DNA of 64,000 bases, taken from NCBI GenBank assembly GCA_016125355.1, contig WGLX01000015.1:101579-165578 (forward strand), given 5' to 3'. The position numbers were made by a program, and so were the translations under genes. The notes under the pieces were generated by a model that saw only the letters and a program-made list of their open reading frames with translations, did not search any database and was not told the origin of the DNA. Shown one piece after another: positions 26,145 through 35,186 of this stretch. Origin of the DNA: Actinomycetales bacterium (GTDB lineage: Bacteria > Actinomycetota > Actinomycetes > S36-B12). Numbering within the stretch: position 1 is the first letter of the stretch; each line of letters begins with the position of its first letter.

Positions 26145-26975
26145 CTACCGCTCCAGCGGGTTCTCGCGGATCGAGGGGTCCTGCTGGTAGGCACGGAGGA
26201 GGCAGAAGATGAAGCCCATCCGCTCCTGGAGGTCCTGCCAGTCGGTGGCGTTGGACGCCCGGGTCGAGTCGTCGTCCTGGCCGTACGCGGAAGCCAGGCG
26301 CGCGAGGTGCTCGTCCTCGAGCGTGACGAGGTCGTCGGGCCATTGACGACCTCGGAGGTAGGCGGGGCGCGGGACGTCCCGGCTCACGCGGAGTGTGGCG
26401 TCGGGCAGGTGGAACTGGATCGCCTGTGACGTCAGGGCGCCGAGCAGCGCACCCCCGGGAACTGCGTCGTCGATGATCGGGTCCGCGCAGCGCTGCTCGT
26501 GGAAGGCGATCTGGACGTTGGCCCGAAGCATCAGCTGCGCACGCTGACGGGCGGTCGTGGTGGCCCCGTCCGGCGCGGCAAGGCGTGCGTAGCATGCAAA
26601 AGCGTCGGCCAGTTCCGCGGTCTCGGCGAGCAGGGGATCCTCTGCCACGTACTGGTCGAGCTCCCGACCCGCCTGTCCGCCGTCGACCAGGTCGAGGAAG
26701 CGGACAAACCGGGGTCCGATGTCCGCGATGATGGCGGAGTTGCCCACCAGCACGGTGTCCATCACTGCTCGCGGGGCGTGGCCCTCGCCGCGGATGACGA
26801 CTCCGGCACTCGCGCTGGCCCACGCGCCGAAGTGCAGCCAGTTGGCATCCCGCGATCCCAGGATGCCCGCGAGCGCCCGGCTCAAGGAGACGTAGGTCTC
26901 GGTGATCGCGCGATTGCGGGCAGCCGCGTCGGGGATCCTCACACTGGTGGCGATCTGCGTGTGGAGCATCCCCAT
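26145..26975 (-). CDS. Hypothetical soluble helical protein
   Basis: 276-residue protein I do not recognise. It is predicted mostly helical, has no signal peptide or membrane helix, and contains ANWLHFGAWASASAGVVIRG, a QRAQLMLRANVQIAFHEQ helix and a polar tail. Two possible starts lie close together, ATG 26975 and ATG 26969. The gene is 49 bases downstream of the aldo/keto reductase and 12 bases past the end of the convergent parE, and is probably co-transcribed with the reductase. Confidence 0.65.
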   Translation of the reverse strand: MGMLHTQIATSVRIPDAAARNRAITETYVSLSRALAGILGSRDANWLHFGAWASASAGVVIRGEGHAPRAVMDTVLVGNSAIIADIGPRFVRFLDLVDGGQAGRELDQYVAEDPLLAETAELADAFACYARLAAPDGATTTARQRAQLMLRANVQIAFHEQRCADPIIDDAVPGGALLGALTSQAIQFHLPDATLRVSRDVPRPAYLRGRQWPDDLVTLEDEHLARLASAYGQDDDSTRASNATDWQDLQERMGFIFCLLRAYQQDPSIRENPLER

Positions 26976-27024
26976 CGGTGCAGCATGCCAGCGGTCGGCT
27001 CGGGCCGCCCGCATTCAGCGTGAC

Positions 27025-27879
27025 TCAGTCGAAGCGGTGCGTGCCGAGGAAGTGCGTCATCCCGGGATCCCGGTGGTCGAAGAAGGCTGACTTGCCGGTG
27101 TCGAGCTCCGCGATGCGTTCCATGTCGTGATCGGTGAGCGAGAAGGAGAACACGTCCAGGTTCTCCGCCATCCGCTCGCGGTGCACGGACTTGGGGATGA
27201 CCACGACCCCGCGCTGCAGCAGCCAGCGGAGGACCACCTGGGCGACGCTGCGGTGGTGCTCCTCGGCGATGGCCGCCAGCACCGGGTGCGTGAACAGGCC
27301 ACCGCGGCCCTCGGCGAACGGTCCCCAGGACTCGATCTGGACGCCGAGCTCGGTCATCTGGTCCTGGTACTCGGCGCGCTGGTAGAAGGGGTGCGTCTCG
27401 ATCTGGTTGACCGCCGGCACCACCTCGTTGTGGTCGATGAGGTCCACGAGCCGGTCGGGATGGAAGTTCGACACCCCGATGGCGCGGGTCTTGCCAGCTT
27501 CCAGGGAGCGCTGCATGGAGCGCCAGGAGCCGTAGTAGTCGCCGTAGGGCTGGTGGATGAGGTACAGGTCGACGTAGTCGAGGCCCAGGCGACGAAGGGA
27601 GGCGTCCAGAGCAGCGCCCGCGGCCGCGTCACCGGCGTCCTGCGGCCAGATCTTGGTGGTGACGAACAGGTCCTCGCGGGCGATGCCGGCACTGCGGATC
27701 GCCCGGCCCACCTCCTCCTCGTTGCAGTAGGCGGCCGCCGTGTCGATGTGGCGGTACCCGACCTCGAGGGCGTCGGTGACGCAGCGCTCGGTGTCGGCGG
27801 GCTCGATCTGGTAGACGCCGAAGCCGAGGATGGGCACCTCGACACCGTTGTTCAGTGTGACGTCGGGAACAGTGACCAC
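27025..27879 (-). CDS. Aldo/keto reductase (2,5-diketo-D-gluconate reductase type)
   Basis: 284-residue NADPH-dependent AKR5-like reductase. Catalytic residues: Asp in [16 protein letters not shown], Tyr in the same block, Lys in FVTTKIW, His in LYLIHQP. AIGVSNF and [13 protein letters not shown] (cofactor binding) are intact. GTG 27879 is chosen because AAGGAG lies seven bases upstream and the family starts there; longer in-frame starts would add an Arg-rich tail. It is divergent from the carbonic anhydrase gene, with 47 bases between. Confidence 0.88.
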   Translation of the reverse strand: MVTVPDVTLNNGVEVPILGFGVYQIEPADTERCVTDALEVGYRHIDTAAAYCNEEEVGRAIRSAGIAREDLFVTTKIWPQDAGDAAAGAALDASLRRLGLDYVDLYLIHQPYGDYYGSWRSMQRSLEAGKTRAIGVSNFHPDRLVDLIDHNEVVPAVNQIETHPFYQRAEYQDQMTELGVQIESWGPFAEGRGGLFTHPVLAAIAEEHHRSVAQVVLRWLLQRGVVVIPKSVHRERMAENLDVFSFSLTDHDMERIAELDTGKSAFFDHRDPGMTHFLGTHRFD

Positions 27880-27914
27880 GGGTTCTCCTTGCCGGAGGGG
27901 CTGTGCTGACAGGC

Positions 27915-27920
27915 TAACCT
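27915..27920 (+). promoter_or_regulatory. -10 element of a leaderless promoter
   Basis: TAACCT ends six bases before ATG 27927. Confidence 0.45.
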
Positions 27921-27926
27921 CGTCGC

Positions 27927-28463
27927 ATGCCCCTGTCGCGCACGGCCACCTTGGAGCCCTTCCCCGAGGACGCATTCGCCGACGTCCTCGCCGCCAACGG
28001 CGAGTATGCACGTGACCACGCGGCCTCCGACCTGACCGGCTGGGCGGCCAAGGGCCTGGCCGTGATCACCTGCATGGACTCCCGGATCGACCCCCTGGGC
28101 GTGCTCGGCATGCAGGCCGGCGACGCGAAGATCCTGCGCAACGCCGGCGCCCGGGTCACGGAGGACGTGCTGCGCACCCTCGTGCTGGCCACCTACCTGC
28201 TGGGGGTGCGGCGGGTGCTGATCATGCCGCACACGGACTGCAAGATGGCCAGCGGCGAGGAGGCCGACGTGCATCAGGCCATCAAGGACGGCTTCGGGGT
28301 CGACACCCGCAGTATGGAGTTCCGGACGGTGACCGATCAGCGGTCTGCCCTGATCACCGACGTGGTGCGGGTGCGGTCGTTCCCCCTGCTGCCGCAGGAC
28401 CTTGTCGTGGCCGGGGCGATCCTGGACATCCGCAGCGGGCGGCTGCAGCCGCTGGACGTCTAG
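27927..28463 (+). CDS. Beta-class carbonic anhydrase
   Basis: 178-residue zinc enzyme interconverting CO2 and bicarbonate. Zinc ligands are C49 in TCMDSR and H102/C105 in MPHTDC, with the Asp-Arg dyad D51/R53. Its short length and the MPHTDCKM motif match the small Rv1284-like actinobacterial group. Its stop overlaps that of the convergent Rieske ferredoxin gene. A second, unrelated gamma-type homologue is encoded at 58332-58850. Confidence 0.92.
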   Translation: MPLSRTATLEPFPEDAFADVLAANGEYARDHAASDLTGWAAKGLAVITCMDSRIDPLGVLGMQAGDAKILRNAGARVTEDVLRTLVLATYLLGVRRVLIMPHTDCKMASGEEADVHQAIKDGFGVDTRSMEFRTVTDQRSALITDVVRVRSFPLLPQDLVVAGAILDIRSGRLQPLDV

Positions 28464-28834
28464 CCGAGGACCTCTCCTCGGGCGTGGGCCAGCAGCACCT
28501 CGCGCAGCGACCGCTCGGGCGCGCGCTCGGGCACCTCCACCTCCACCCACTGCTCGGCCGTCAGGCGGGTTCCGTAGACCTGCACGCGCACGTCGTGACT
28601 GCCCTGCTTCTCGCCGTCGTGGAAGCTGAATCGCCACAGGTGGGACGGGCAGATGACGCACCCGTCCCGGATCACTCCCTCACTCAGGGAGGCGCCGTTG
28701 TGCGGGCACACGTCGGAGATCGCGTGCGGCTCGCCGTCGATCTTCGTCAGGCAGATGGCCTGGCCGTCGAGCACGACCCGCAGGGGTACGGAGTCGTGCA
28801 GGTCGTCCAGGTGGACGACCCTGTGGACCTGCAC
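28460..28834 (-). CDS. Rieske [2Fe-2S] ferredoxin
   Basis: 124-residue Rieske-type electron carrier. The cluster ligands are the Cys-X-His of DVCPHNGASLSEG and Cys-X2-His of VICPSHLWRFS. It has no membrane helix, so it is a soluble ferredoxin of the kind that feeds aromatic-ring oxygenases. GTG 28834 is chosen because it comes one base after the tautomerase stop; an earlier ATG at 28888 would overlap that gene by 53 bases and add a Cys-rich leader that looks like a frame shadow. It is the last gene of the leftward catabolic operon. I infer it hands electrons to the oxygenase at 40211. Confidence 0.85.
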   Translation of the reverse strand: MQVHRVVHLDDLHDSVPLRVVLDGQAICLTKIDGEPHAISDVCPHNGASLSEGVIRDGCVICPSHLWRFSFHDGEKQGSHDVRVQVYGTRLTAEQWVEVEVPERAPERSLREVLLAHARGEVLG

Positions 28835-28835
28835 G

Positions 28836-29033
28836 TCAGCCGTTCGGCCGCAGCACCGACACTGGCACCCCGCCGATGCCCCAGTCATCGGTGCTCACCT
28901 CGTAGATGGCCACGCGGATCCGCTCAGGGTCGCCGCCGAGTGCCTCGGCGGTGGCATCCGTCAGGCCCTTGATGAGGGCGTGCTTCTGCTCGACGGTGCG
29001 GCCTTCCATCATCGTGATCTGGATGAACGGCAT
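28836..29033 (-). CDS. 4-oxalocrotonate tautomerase family protein
   Basis: 65-residue tautomerase with the catalytic Pro as residue 2 (Pro1 after Met removal) in MPFIQITMMEGRT and the usual VEQKHALIKGLTDATAEALG helix. It would isomerise 2-hydroxymuconate to 2-oxo-3-hexenedioate in the meta-cleavage pathway. It lies directly after the matching decarboxylase gene, 12 bases downstream. Confidence 0.92.
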   Translation of the reverse strand: MPFIQITMMEGRTVEQKHALIKGLTDATAEALGGDPERIRVAIYEVSTDDWGIGGVPVSVLRPNG

Positions 29034-29045
29034 GCCTGATCCTCT

Positions 29046-29825
29046 CTAGCGGCAGGGGAGTTCGACGGAGCCCAGACGATCGAAGCGCGCGACGACGGTG
29101 TCGCCGGGAGCCACCGCGACGGCCTCGGTGAGCGCTCCGGCCATGACGATCTGCCCCGCCTTCATCCCCTGGCCACGCTCTGCCATTCGGCGGATCATCC
29201 AGGCGACGCTGGCTGCGGGATGCCCCAGCACGGCGGCGCCGGCGGCGGTGGCCACCAGCTCGCCGTTCTTCTCGAAGGCGCAGCCCACGAGCCGGAGGTC
29301 GATGCCGCGCGGATCCGTGCCCTGCCCGCCGAACACGAAGCCTGCACAGGAGGAGTTGTCGGCGATGACGTCGCTGCCCGTGAATTTGTACCCGGCGAAC
29401 CGCGAGTCGAGAACGTCGATGGCCGGGAAGACCAGCTCGGTGGCGGCCAGCACGTGGGCGGCCAGCACCTGCGGACCGGCGAGGTCCTCGCCGAGGAGGA
29501 AGGCGATCTCCGGTTCGCAGCGTGGCTGGATGTAGTCGCTGCAGACCAGCGTCTGTCCGGTGTCGAGCTGCATGTCGTCGGTCAGCCAGCCGTAGAGCGG
29601 CTCGGAGACGTTCATCTGCTTCTGCTTAGCGACGCTGGTGAGCCCCAGCTTGGCGCCGATGATCCGTGCGCCGCCCTCGACCCGGGCGTTGACGACGGCA
29701 TCCTGCACCTCGTAGGCGGTCGCGGGATCGAGGTCGGGGTAGTCGTCGGTGAGCGGGTGGACGGCGGTTCGCGTGCGCGCCGCCTCGATCAGGGTGCGGG
29801 CGATCTGGTCCTTCGGCAATGACAC
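29046..29825 (-). CDS. dmpH: 4-oxalocrotonate decarboxylase
   Basis: 259-residue member of the hydratase/decarboxylase family. It removes CO2 from 2-oxo-3-hexenedioate to give 2-hydroxypenta-2,4-dienoate. It resembles DmpH more than DmpE: GAKLGLTSVAKQKQMNVSEPLYGWLTD, then DSRFAGYKFTGSDVIADNSSC, and GHPAASVAWM near the end. Metal-binding residues of the family (Glu-X-Glu in PRCEPEIAF, and Glu/Asp downstream) are present. It lies two bases after the aldolase gene. Confidence 0.85.
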   Translation of the reverse strand: MSLPKDQIARTLIEAARTRTAVHPLTDDYPDLDPATAYEVQDAVVNARVEGGARIIGAKLGLTSVAKQKQMNVSEPLYGWLTDDMQLDTGQTLVCSDYIQPRCEPEIAFLLGEDLAGPQVLAAHVLAATELVFPAIDVLDSRFAGYKFTGSDVIADNSSCAGFVFGGQGTDPRGIDLRLVGCAFEKNGELVATAAGAAVLGHPAASVAWMIRRMAERGQGMKAGQIVMAGALTEAVAVAPGDTVVARFDRLGSVELPCR

Positions 29826-29827
29826 GG

Positions 29828-30877
29828 TCAGGCCTCCCCGCCGGTCGCCTCGGCCTCGGCATGCTTGCGGGCGAGTTCGAGGGCGACGTCGATGATCATG
29901 TCCTCCTGGCCGCCGACCATCTGGCGTCGGCCGAGTTCGAAGAGGATGTCGGCCTGGGAGACGCCGTACCGCTCAGCGGCGCGCTCGGCGTGCAGGAGGA
30001 AGGATCCGTAGACGCCGGCGTAGCCCAGGATCAGGCCGGCGCGGTCGATGACCTGCGCGCGGGGCATGATCGGCCGGACGACCTCCTCGGCGAGGTCCAT
30101 CAGGGCGAGGGGGTCGACGCCGGTCTCGATGCCGTACTTGCTGGACACGGCAGCGAGGATCTCGGTGGGGCAGTTGCCCGCTCCTGCGCCGAGGCCGGCG
30201 CTGGTGCCGTCGAGGTTCTTGGCGCCGTTCTCGTAGGCGGCGATCGAGTTGGCGACCGCCATGGCGAGGTTGTTGTGGGCGTGCACGCCGAGGGGCACCT
30301 CGAGGGCCTGCACGAGCGCGTCGACCCGGACCTTCATGTCCTCCGTCGTCATGGCGCCGGCGGAGTCCGCGATGTAGATCGTGTCGGCGCCGTAGGACTG
30401 CATCTTCAGGGCCTCCTCGACCAGGCCCTCGGGGGAGTTCATGTGGGCCATCATGAGGAAGCCGATGGCCTCCAGGCCGAGGGACTTCGCGACCTTGATG
30501 TGCTGCTCGGAGATGTCCGCCTCGGTGCAGTGCGTCGCGATGCGGGCGACCTTGACGCCCATCTCGTTGATCTCGCGGAGGTCGTCCGCCAGCCCGATGC
30601 CGGGCAGCAGCAGGCAGGCGATCTTCGCGTTGGTGGTGACCTCGCAGGCCTTCGCGATCAGCTCCTTCTCGGGCACGGCGGAGAAGCCGTAGTTGAAGCT
30701 GGAGCCGCCGATGCCGTCGCCGTGGGCGATCTCGATGACGGGCACGCCGGCCCGGTCGAGTCCGGTGACGATCTGGATCACGTCGTCCATCCGGTACTGG
30801 TGGCTGATCGCGTGCGAGCCGTCGCGCAGGGTCGAGTCGATCAGGCGGTAGTCGGCTTTCACGGCTGTGGTGGTCAC
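29828..30877 (-). CDS. dmpG: 4-hydroxy-2-oxovalerate aldolase
   Basis: 349-residue class II aldolase splitting 4-hydroxy-2-oxopentanoate to pyruvate and acetaldehyde. The N-terminal [15 protein letters not shown] carries the metal Asp and catalytic His; HAHNN holds the other metal histidines. [12 protein letters not shown] and the C-terminal helices are in place for complex formation with the dehydrogenase subunit, which channels acetaldehyde. Its start overlaps the dehydrogenase stop by four bases, so the two proteins are translationally coupled. Confidence 0.96.
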   Translation of the reverse strand: MTTTAVKADYRLIDSTLRDGSHAISHQYRMDDVIQIVTGLDRAGVPVIEIAHGDGIGGSSFNYGFSAVPEKELIAKACEVTTNAKIACLLLPGIGLADDLREINEMGVKVARIATHCTEADISEQHIKVAKSLGLEAIGFLMMAHMNSPEGLVEEALKMQSYGADTIYIADSAGAMTTEDMKVRVDALVQALEVPLGVHAHNNLAMAVANSIAAYENGAKNLDGTSAGLGAGAGNCPTEILAAVSSKYGIETGVDPLALMDLAEEVVRPIMPRAQVIDRAGLILGYAGVYGSFLLHAERAAERYGVSQADILFELGRRQMVGGQEDMIIDVALELARKHAEAEATGGEA

Positions 30878-31803
30878 TTGCTCGCTCCCTCGTTCTGGGC
30901 GGCCTTGTGGCCGGCGATCGCCTCGCCGACGCGCTGGGCGGCGGCCGTCATGATGTCCAGGTTCCCGGCGTACGGCGGGAGGTAGTCGCCGGCGCCCTCG
31001 ACCTCGAGCAGCACCACGGCGCGGTGCGGCACGAGGCCGCCCGGGGTCAGGTAGGGACCCTCCTCGATCACCGGCTGGTTCTTCAGCCGGTAGCCCGGCA
31101 CGTACTCCTGCACCGACTTCTCCATCGCGTAGATGGACTCGATCACCGCATCGTGGTCCGTGCCCTCCGGCAGCCCGCCGAAGACCGTGTTGCGCATCAT
31201 GATCGGCGGCTCGGCCGGATTGAGGATGATGATCGCCTTGCTGTTCTCCGCGCCCCCGATCTCCCGCAGCGCGGTCGAGGTGGTCTTGGTGAACTCATCG
31301 ATGTTCTGCCGCGTGCCCGGCCCGGCCGACTTCGACGCCACCGTCGAGACCATCTCCGCATACGGCAGGTTCTCCACGGCACGGCGGATCGCATAGACCA
31401 TCGGCGTCGTCGCCTGCCCGCCGCAGGTGACCATGTTGATGTTGGGCGCATCGAGATGCTCGGTGAGGTTCACCGCCGCGATCACCTTCGGGCCGATAGC
31501 CGCGGGCGTGAGGTCCACCGCGATGATGCCGGCATCCTGATAGGCCTGCGCCTGCGCCTTGTGGACGTAGGCGCTCGTCGCGTCGAAGATCATGTCCAGC
31601 TCGTCGGCATGGCTCAGGATCCAGTCCGGACCCTCATGCGTGCCCTCGATGCCCATCCGGCGCGCCCGCGCCAGCCCGTCCGAGGCCGGGTCGATGCCCA
31701 CCAGCGCCACCAGGTCGAGCGGGCCGTCGAGCTCGCGTGCCTTCAGCAGCTTGATCATCAGGTCGGTCCCGATGTTCCCGGAACCCAGAATCGCGCAGCG
31801 CAT
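30874..31803 (-). CDS. dmpF: Acetaldehyde dehydrogenase (acylating)
   Basis: 309-residue enzyme turning acetaldehyde, CoA and NAD+ into acetyl-CoA. The Rossmann motif [13 protein letters not shown] is at the N-terminus, and the catalytic Cys is C127 in [29 protein letters not shown] follows. It forms a channelling complex with the aldolase encoded immediately downstream. ATG 31803 is five bases after the hydratase stop. Confidence 0.96.
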   Translation of the reverse strand: MRCAILGSGNIGTDLMIKLLKARELDGPLDLVALVGIDPASDGLARARRMGIEGTHEGPDWILSHADELDMIFDATSAYVHKAQAQAYQDAGIIAVDLTPAAIGPKVIAAVNLTEHLDAPNINMVTCGGQATTPMVYAIRRAVENLPYAEMVSTVASKSAGPGTRQNIDEFTKTTSTALREIGGAENSKAIIILNPAEPPIMMRNTVFGGLPEGTDHDAVIESIYAMEKSVQEYVPGYRLKNQPVIEEGPYLTPGGLVPHRAVVLLEVEGAGDYLPPYAGNLDIMTAAAQRVGEAIAGHKAAQNEGASK

Positions 31804-31808
31804 CGCCC

Positions 31809-32612
31809 CTACTCTCCCTCGCGTGCCATACGGATCGTGATCGGGCCCAGCCGGTCGAACTCGGCCCGGAAGACATCGCCCGGAGCGACCGGGACCATCG
31901 CGTGCAGCGCACCTGTCATGATCACGCTGCCCGCCGGCAGGGTCACGCCCATGGGTGCGAGGGTGTTGGCGAGCCAGGCGACGGCGGCGATCGGATCGCC
32001 CAGGGCAGCGGCACCGGCACCCGTCGCGACGACCTCGCCGTTCTTCGTGAACACCATGCCCAGCAAGCGCGGGTCGAACCCGTCGACCGGCACGACCAGC
32101 GAGCTCAGCGCGATCGCCCCGTTGCTCGCCAGGTCGGCGACCGTGTCGGCGAGCTTGATCCGCCAGTCCGCGATCCGCGAGTCCACGATCTCCAGGGCGG
32201 CGACCAGGCCCGCCGTGGCGTCGAGCGCCTGCGCCGGCGTGCAGTCCGGGCCGCTCAGGTCCTTGCCCAGGATCACGCCGATCTCGCCCTCCATCCTCGG
32301 GGCGATGAAGCGGTCGACCGGCAGCTCGGCGCCGTCGCGGTAGACCGTGGACGCGAACACCGGCCCGAAGTCGGGGGAGTCCACCCCCAGCAGCCTCTGC
32401 ATCGGCGTCGAGGTCAGCCCCAGCTTGTAGCCGATGATCGACTCCCCGTCGTCGAGGAGGTGCTGGACCAGGTGCTGCTGGATCGCATACCCATCCGGCA
32501 TGCCGAGATCCGGCAGCGCATCCGTGAACGGCGCGATCGGGGCACGACTCCGCCGCGCCTCGTACAGCGCAGCCGCGAACTCGCGTGCCTGCTCGTCGGT
32601 GACGATCGTCAT
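31809..32612 (-). CDS. dmpE: 2-keto-4-pentenoate hydratase
   Basis: 267-residue hydratase adding water to 2-hydroxypenta-2,4-dienoate. It differs from the paralogue at 29046 in [18 protein letters not shown] and [18 protein letters not shown], both hydratase-type signatures. The metal-site [12 protein letters not shown] is intact. ATG 32612 overlaps the IclR stop by four bases; a longer frame extends upstream through the regulator and is not real. Confidence 0.9.
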   Translation of the reverse strand: MTIVTDEQAREFAAALYEARRSRAPIAPFTDALPDLGMPDGYAIQQHLVQHLLDDGESIIGYKLGLTSTPMQRLLGVDSPDFGPVFASTVYRDGAELPVDRFIAPRMEGEIGVILGKDLSGPDCTPAQALDATAGLVAALEIVDSRIADWRIKLADTVADLASNGAIALSSLVVPVDGFDPRLLGMVFTKNGEVVATGAGAAALGDPIAAVAWLANTLAPMGVTLPAGSVIMTGALHAMVPVAPGDVFRAEFDRLGPITIRMAREGE

Positions 32613-33421
32613 GCCCCGGTCCTCCCACTGGTCGTGTCTCGGTACCCGAGCCGGCGGCTGACCGCCAGCCCCGCCTCGATGGTCGGTCGTGCGAGTCTCC
32701 GGAGCGACTCCGGCGTCAGGCGCTGGAGGGGCCCGGCGACGGAGATGGCCGCGATGACCTCGCCGTAGCCGTTGCGAATCGGGGCCGCCACCGATGCCAC
32801 TCCGATCTCCACCTCGTTCAGGTTCTCGGCCCATCCGCGGGCACGGACGACCTCGAGCTCACGGCGCAATCTGGGAATGGACGTGATCGTGAACTCGGTC
32901 TTCGCAGTCAACACCCAACCATCGAACAGGGGCTCAAGCTGTTCCGGTGGCTGGAACGCGAGCAGCACCTTGCCCGTGCTGGTGCAGTACGCGTCGTTCC
33001 GGTGGCCGATGCGACCGAAGATGCGCAAGGCCTGGGGGCTGTCCCGGCGCTCGACATAGACGACCTCGCGGCTGTCGAGGACGGCGACCTGGACGGTCTC
33101 GCGGGTGGCGGCTGCGAGCTGGTCGATCACCGGGACGCAGGCATGGTGGAGATCGGTGTGCATCGCCACGGAGGCCCCGAGCTCGTACATGGCCAGGCCC
33201 AGCCGGTAGGCGCCGGTGTGCGGATCCTGCTCGAGGAGCCGCTCCTCGGCCAACGTGGCCAGCAGTCGATGCGCGGTGCTCTTGCCGATGCCGAGGCGTC
33301 GCGACAGCTCGGTGACCCCGAGCTCGCGATTGCCCCGGGAGAACTCCTTCAGCAGGCGCGCGGCATTGCGCACGCTGCTGAGTGTCGAATGCGCGCGGGG
33401 CGCCGACTCCGCGTCCGACAT
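32609..33421 (-). CDS. IclR-family transcriptional regulator
   Basis: 270-residue regulator. The winged helix-turn-helix is at about residues 15-75 ([25 protein letters not shown]), and the effector domain follows with [28 protein letters not shown] and [11 protein letters not shown]. IclR proteins commonly control aromatic catabolic operons with pathway intermediates as effectors. It lies inside the operon it probably controls, starting at ATG 33421 over the upstream stop (TGATG). Its likely sites are the dyads at 34141-34179. Confidence 0.92.
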   Translation of the reverse strand: MSDAESAPRAHSTLSSVRNAARLLKEFSRGNRELGVTELSRRLGIGKSTAHRLLATLAEERLLEQDPHTGAYRLGLAMYELGASVAMHTDLHHACVPVIDQLAAATRETVQVAVLDSREVVYVERRDSPQALRIFGRIGHRNDAYCTSTGKVLLAFQPPEQLEPLFDGWVLTAKTEFTITSIPRLRRELEVVRARGWAENLNEVEIGVASVAAPIRNGYGEVIAAISVAGPLQRLTPESLRRLARPTIEAGLAVSRRLGYRDTTSGRTGA

Positions 33422-34101
33422 CACGAGCCCTCCCGCAGGCGGTCGAGGACGGCGCGGCGCACCTGGTCCGAGCCCGCATCAGCGTCGTCGCGGAAGGCGC
33501 CGGAATCGCCGAGGAGCTCGCGGGCGAGCGCGGTCACCGCACGCGGCAGGCCCGCCACCTCAGCCCCCTGCATCTGGTCCACGAGGTCACGGTCGTCCGC
33601 AAGTGCGCGGATCGATGCGTAGTCACGGCTGGCCGCCGCATGGGAATGGGCCAGTCCCGTCCCCGCGTGCTGGGCGTGGTGCGGCGTCAGGCCGCCACCC
33701 GGTGGGACGCTCATGTGGTAGACGACCGTGCGCACCCCCAGGACGCCGCGGACGTCCTCGGGGCGGGGCCCGGCCGTCTCGTCGACCCGGTCCAGTGCGG
33801 GTACGAGCAGGGGGTCGAAGAAGCGCAGCCGCCAGTGGAGGGGCCCCATCTCGTCGACGATCTCGACCTCGTGGCCGGTCGGTGCCGCGAACGGGTCCGC
33901 GGTCGCGAGCACGTGCAGGTACCGGGTGCCGATCGCGGCGACCGTGAGGCGGTCGGTCGTCAGCAGGGGCAGTCGGCCTCGGTCACCGGGGGGCAGCGCA
34001 TCGGCGACCTCGAGGTACGCCTGGTGGACCGCGCGGACGTAACCGGTCAGCGCCGCGCGCATCGCCTCGGGGCCGCGGCCCGGGTTCGGTATCTCCGTCA
34101 T
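33421..34101 (-). CDS. Unknown protein, first gene of the leftward catabolic operon
   Basis: 226-residue soluble protein I do not recognise. It begins with a helical region (EAMRAALTGYVRAVHQAYLEVADAL) and has a middle beta-rich part ending in a His-rich loop, TPHHAQHAGTGLAHSHAAA, that might bind metal. Its position, first in an operon with an IclR regulator and meta-cleavage enzymes, suggests a catabolic role, but no function is visible. Confidence 0.75.
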   Translation of the reverse strand: MTEIPNPGRGPEAMRAALTGYVRAVHQAYLEVADALPPGDRGRLPLLTTDRLTVAAIGTRYLHVLATADPFAAPTGHEVEIVDEMGPLHWRLRFFDPLLVPALDRVDETAGPRPEDVRGVLGVRTVVYHMSVPPGGGLTPHHAQHAGTGLAHSHAAASRDYASIRALADDRDLVDQMQGAEVAGLPRAVTALARELLGDSGAFRDDADAGSDQVRRAVLDRLREGS

Positions 34102-34140
34102 CGCTCGGGCATCTCGCTCATCGACGGAAAAGTAGCAGTC

Positions 34141-34179
34141 TGTCCCGCATAGGGGAACAGTGTCCTTCCATACGGAACA
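34141..34179. promoter_or_regulatory. Two IclR-like operator dyads
   Basis: Two 19-bp dyads 20 bp apart, TGTCCCGCATAGGGGAACA (34141-34159) and TGTCCTTCCATACGGAACA (34161-34179). Both have TGTCC at one end and GGAACA at the other, the outline of many IclR-type sites. They lie between the divergent catabolic operons, 40 bases from the leftward start, on the same face of the helix. Confidence 0.6.
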
Positions 34180-34203
34180 GCCTGGGCCTAACGTCCCGGC
34201 ATC

Positions 34204-34221
34204 GCGTGACGAAGGTCACGC
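34204..34221. promoter_or_regulatory. CRP/GlxR-type palindrome
   Basis: GCGTGAC-GAAG-GTCACGC, a perfect 7+4+7 palindrome containing GTGA-N6-TCAC, the core recognised by CRP-like proteins of actinobacteria (such as GlxR). It sits upstream of the dioxygenase operon, suggesting cAMP/CRP control of this catabolism. Confidence 0.55.
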
Positions 34222-34269
34222 ACCGGCAATCCGATCAACCGGCAATCCGATCACCGGGCAACCCGATGA
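34222..34269 (+). repeat. Three tandem 16-bp repeats in the dioxygenase leader
   Basis: Two identical units ACCGGCAATCCGATCA (34222-34237, 34238-34253) and a third, degenerate CCGGGCAACCCGATGA (34254-34269), run up to the ribosome-binding site of the first dioxygenase. Confidence 0.85.
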
Positions 34270-34277
34270 GGAGCGGC

Positions 34278-35186
34278 ATGGGCATTCTCCGTCTCGGCCA
34301 TGTGGACATCACGGTCACCGATCTGGACCTGGCGACGGCCTACTACACCGAGGTCATCGGCCTCATGGAGACGGAGCGCGACGAGGACTCGGTCTACCTC
34401 AAGTGCTGGGACGAGCCGAACCACCACTCGCTACGGCTGCGCTACGCGCCTCGGGTGGGGTTCGACCAGATGTCGTTCAAGGTCGAGCACGAGTCCGACC
34501 TGGGCGACTTCGAGAACGCCATCCAGCGGTGGGGCTACCCGGTGCAGCGCGTCTCGAAGGGCGAGTCCGTCGGACAGGGCGAGTCGATCAGGTTCGAGAC
34601 GCCGTCCGGCCAGACGATGGAGCTGGTCCACGACATGGAGATGGTCGGCCGTGCCACCGCGCCGATCAACCCGTCGCCGTACGTGGAGGGGCTCAAGGGC
34701 ATCGCGCCGCCCCGGCTGGACCACCTGCTGATCACCGCCGAGGAGGTGGGTGACTCGGCGCAGTTCTACATGGACGTGTTCGGCTTCCGACTCACCGAGC
34801 AGCTGCTCGACGGCGCAGGCCACCAGGCCGCGGTGTGGCTGGAGACCTCGGGCCGCGTGCACGACATCGCGATCGTGACCGGGCAGAACGGCGGCCTGCA
34901 CCACTTCGCGTGGTGGCTCGACGACTGGGACCACGTGCGCCGGTCGGCGGACATCCTCGCCTACAACGGCATCCAGCTCGACGTCGGTCCCACGCGCCAC
35001 GGCATCACCCGTGGCAACACGATCTACTTCTTCGATCCGCTCGGCACCCGGAACGAGGTCTTCACCGGCGGCTACCGACCGGACCCGGACTTCCCGACCA
35101 TCACCTGGACCGAGGACCACATCGGCCGGGCCGTCTTCTACTACGAGGGTGAGTTGAACACGCGATTCATGACGGTGCACACATGA
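34278..35186 (+). CDS. Catechol 2,3-dioxygenase-like extradiol dioxygenase, copy 1
   Basis: 302-residue two-domain extradiol dioxygenase that opens a catechol ring next to the hydroxyls. The iron ligands are H149 in RLDHLLI, a His in GGLHHFAWW (H208/H209) and E260 in TRNEVFTGG, the pattern of XylE-type enzymes. GPTRHGITRGNTIYFFDP is also conserved. ATG 34278 is preceded by GAGGAG. It is translationally coupled to the second dioxygenase (ATGA). The two may favour different ring substituents. Confidence 0.94.
   Translation: MGILRLGHVDITVTDLDLATAYYTEVIGLMETERDEDSVYLKCWDEPNHHSLRLRYAPRVGFDQMSFKVEHESDLGDFENAIQRWGYPVQRVSKGESVGQGESIRFETPSGQTMELVHDMEMVGRATAPINPSPYVEGLKGIAPPRLDHLLITAEEVGDSAQFYMDVFGFRLTEQLLDGAGHQAAVWLETSGRVHDIAIVTGQNGGLHHFAWWLDDWDHVRRSADILAYNGIQLDVGPTRHGITRGNTIYFFDPLGTRNEVFTGGYRPDPDFPTITWTEDHIGRAVFYYEGELNTRFMTVHT

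Noticed and set aside
28832..28888. Longer start (ATG 28888) for the Rieske ferredoxin giving a Cys-rich leader.
   Set aside because: It would overlap the tautomerase by 53 bases, and the extra Cys residues come from reading that gene in another frame; GTG 28834 sits one base after the tautomerase stop.
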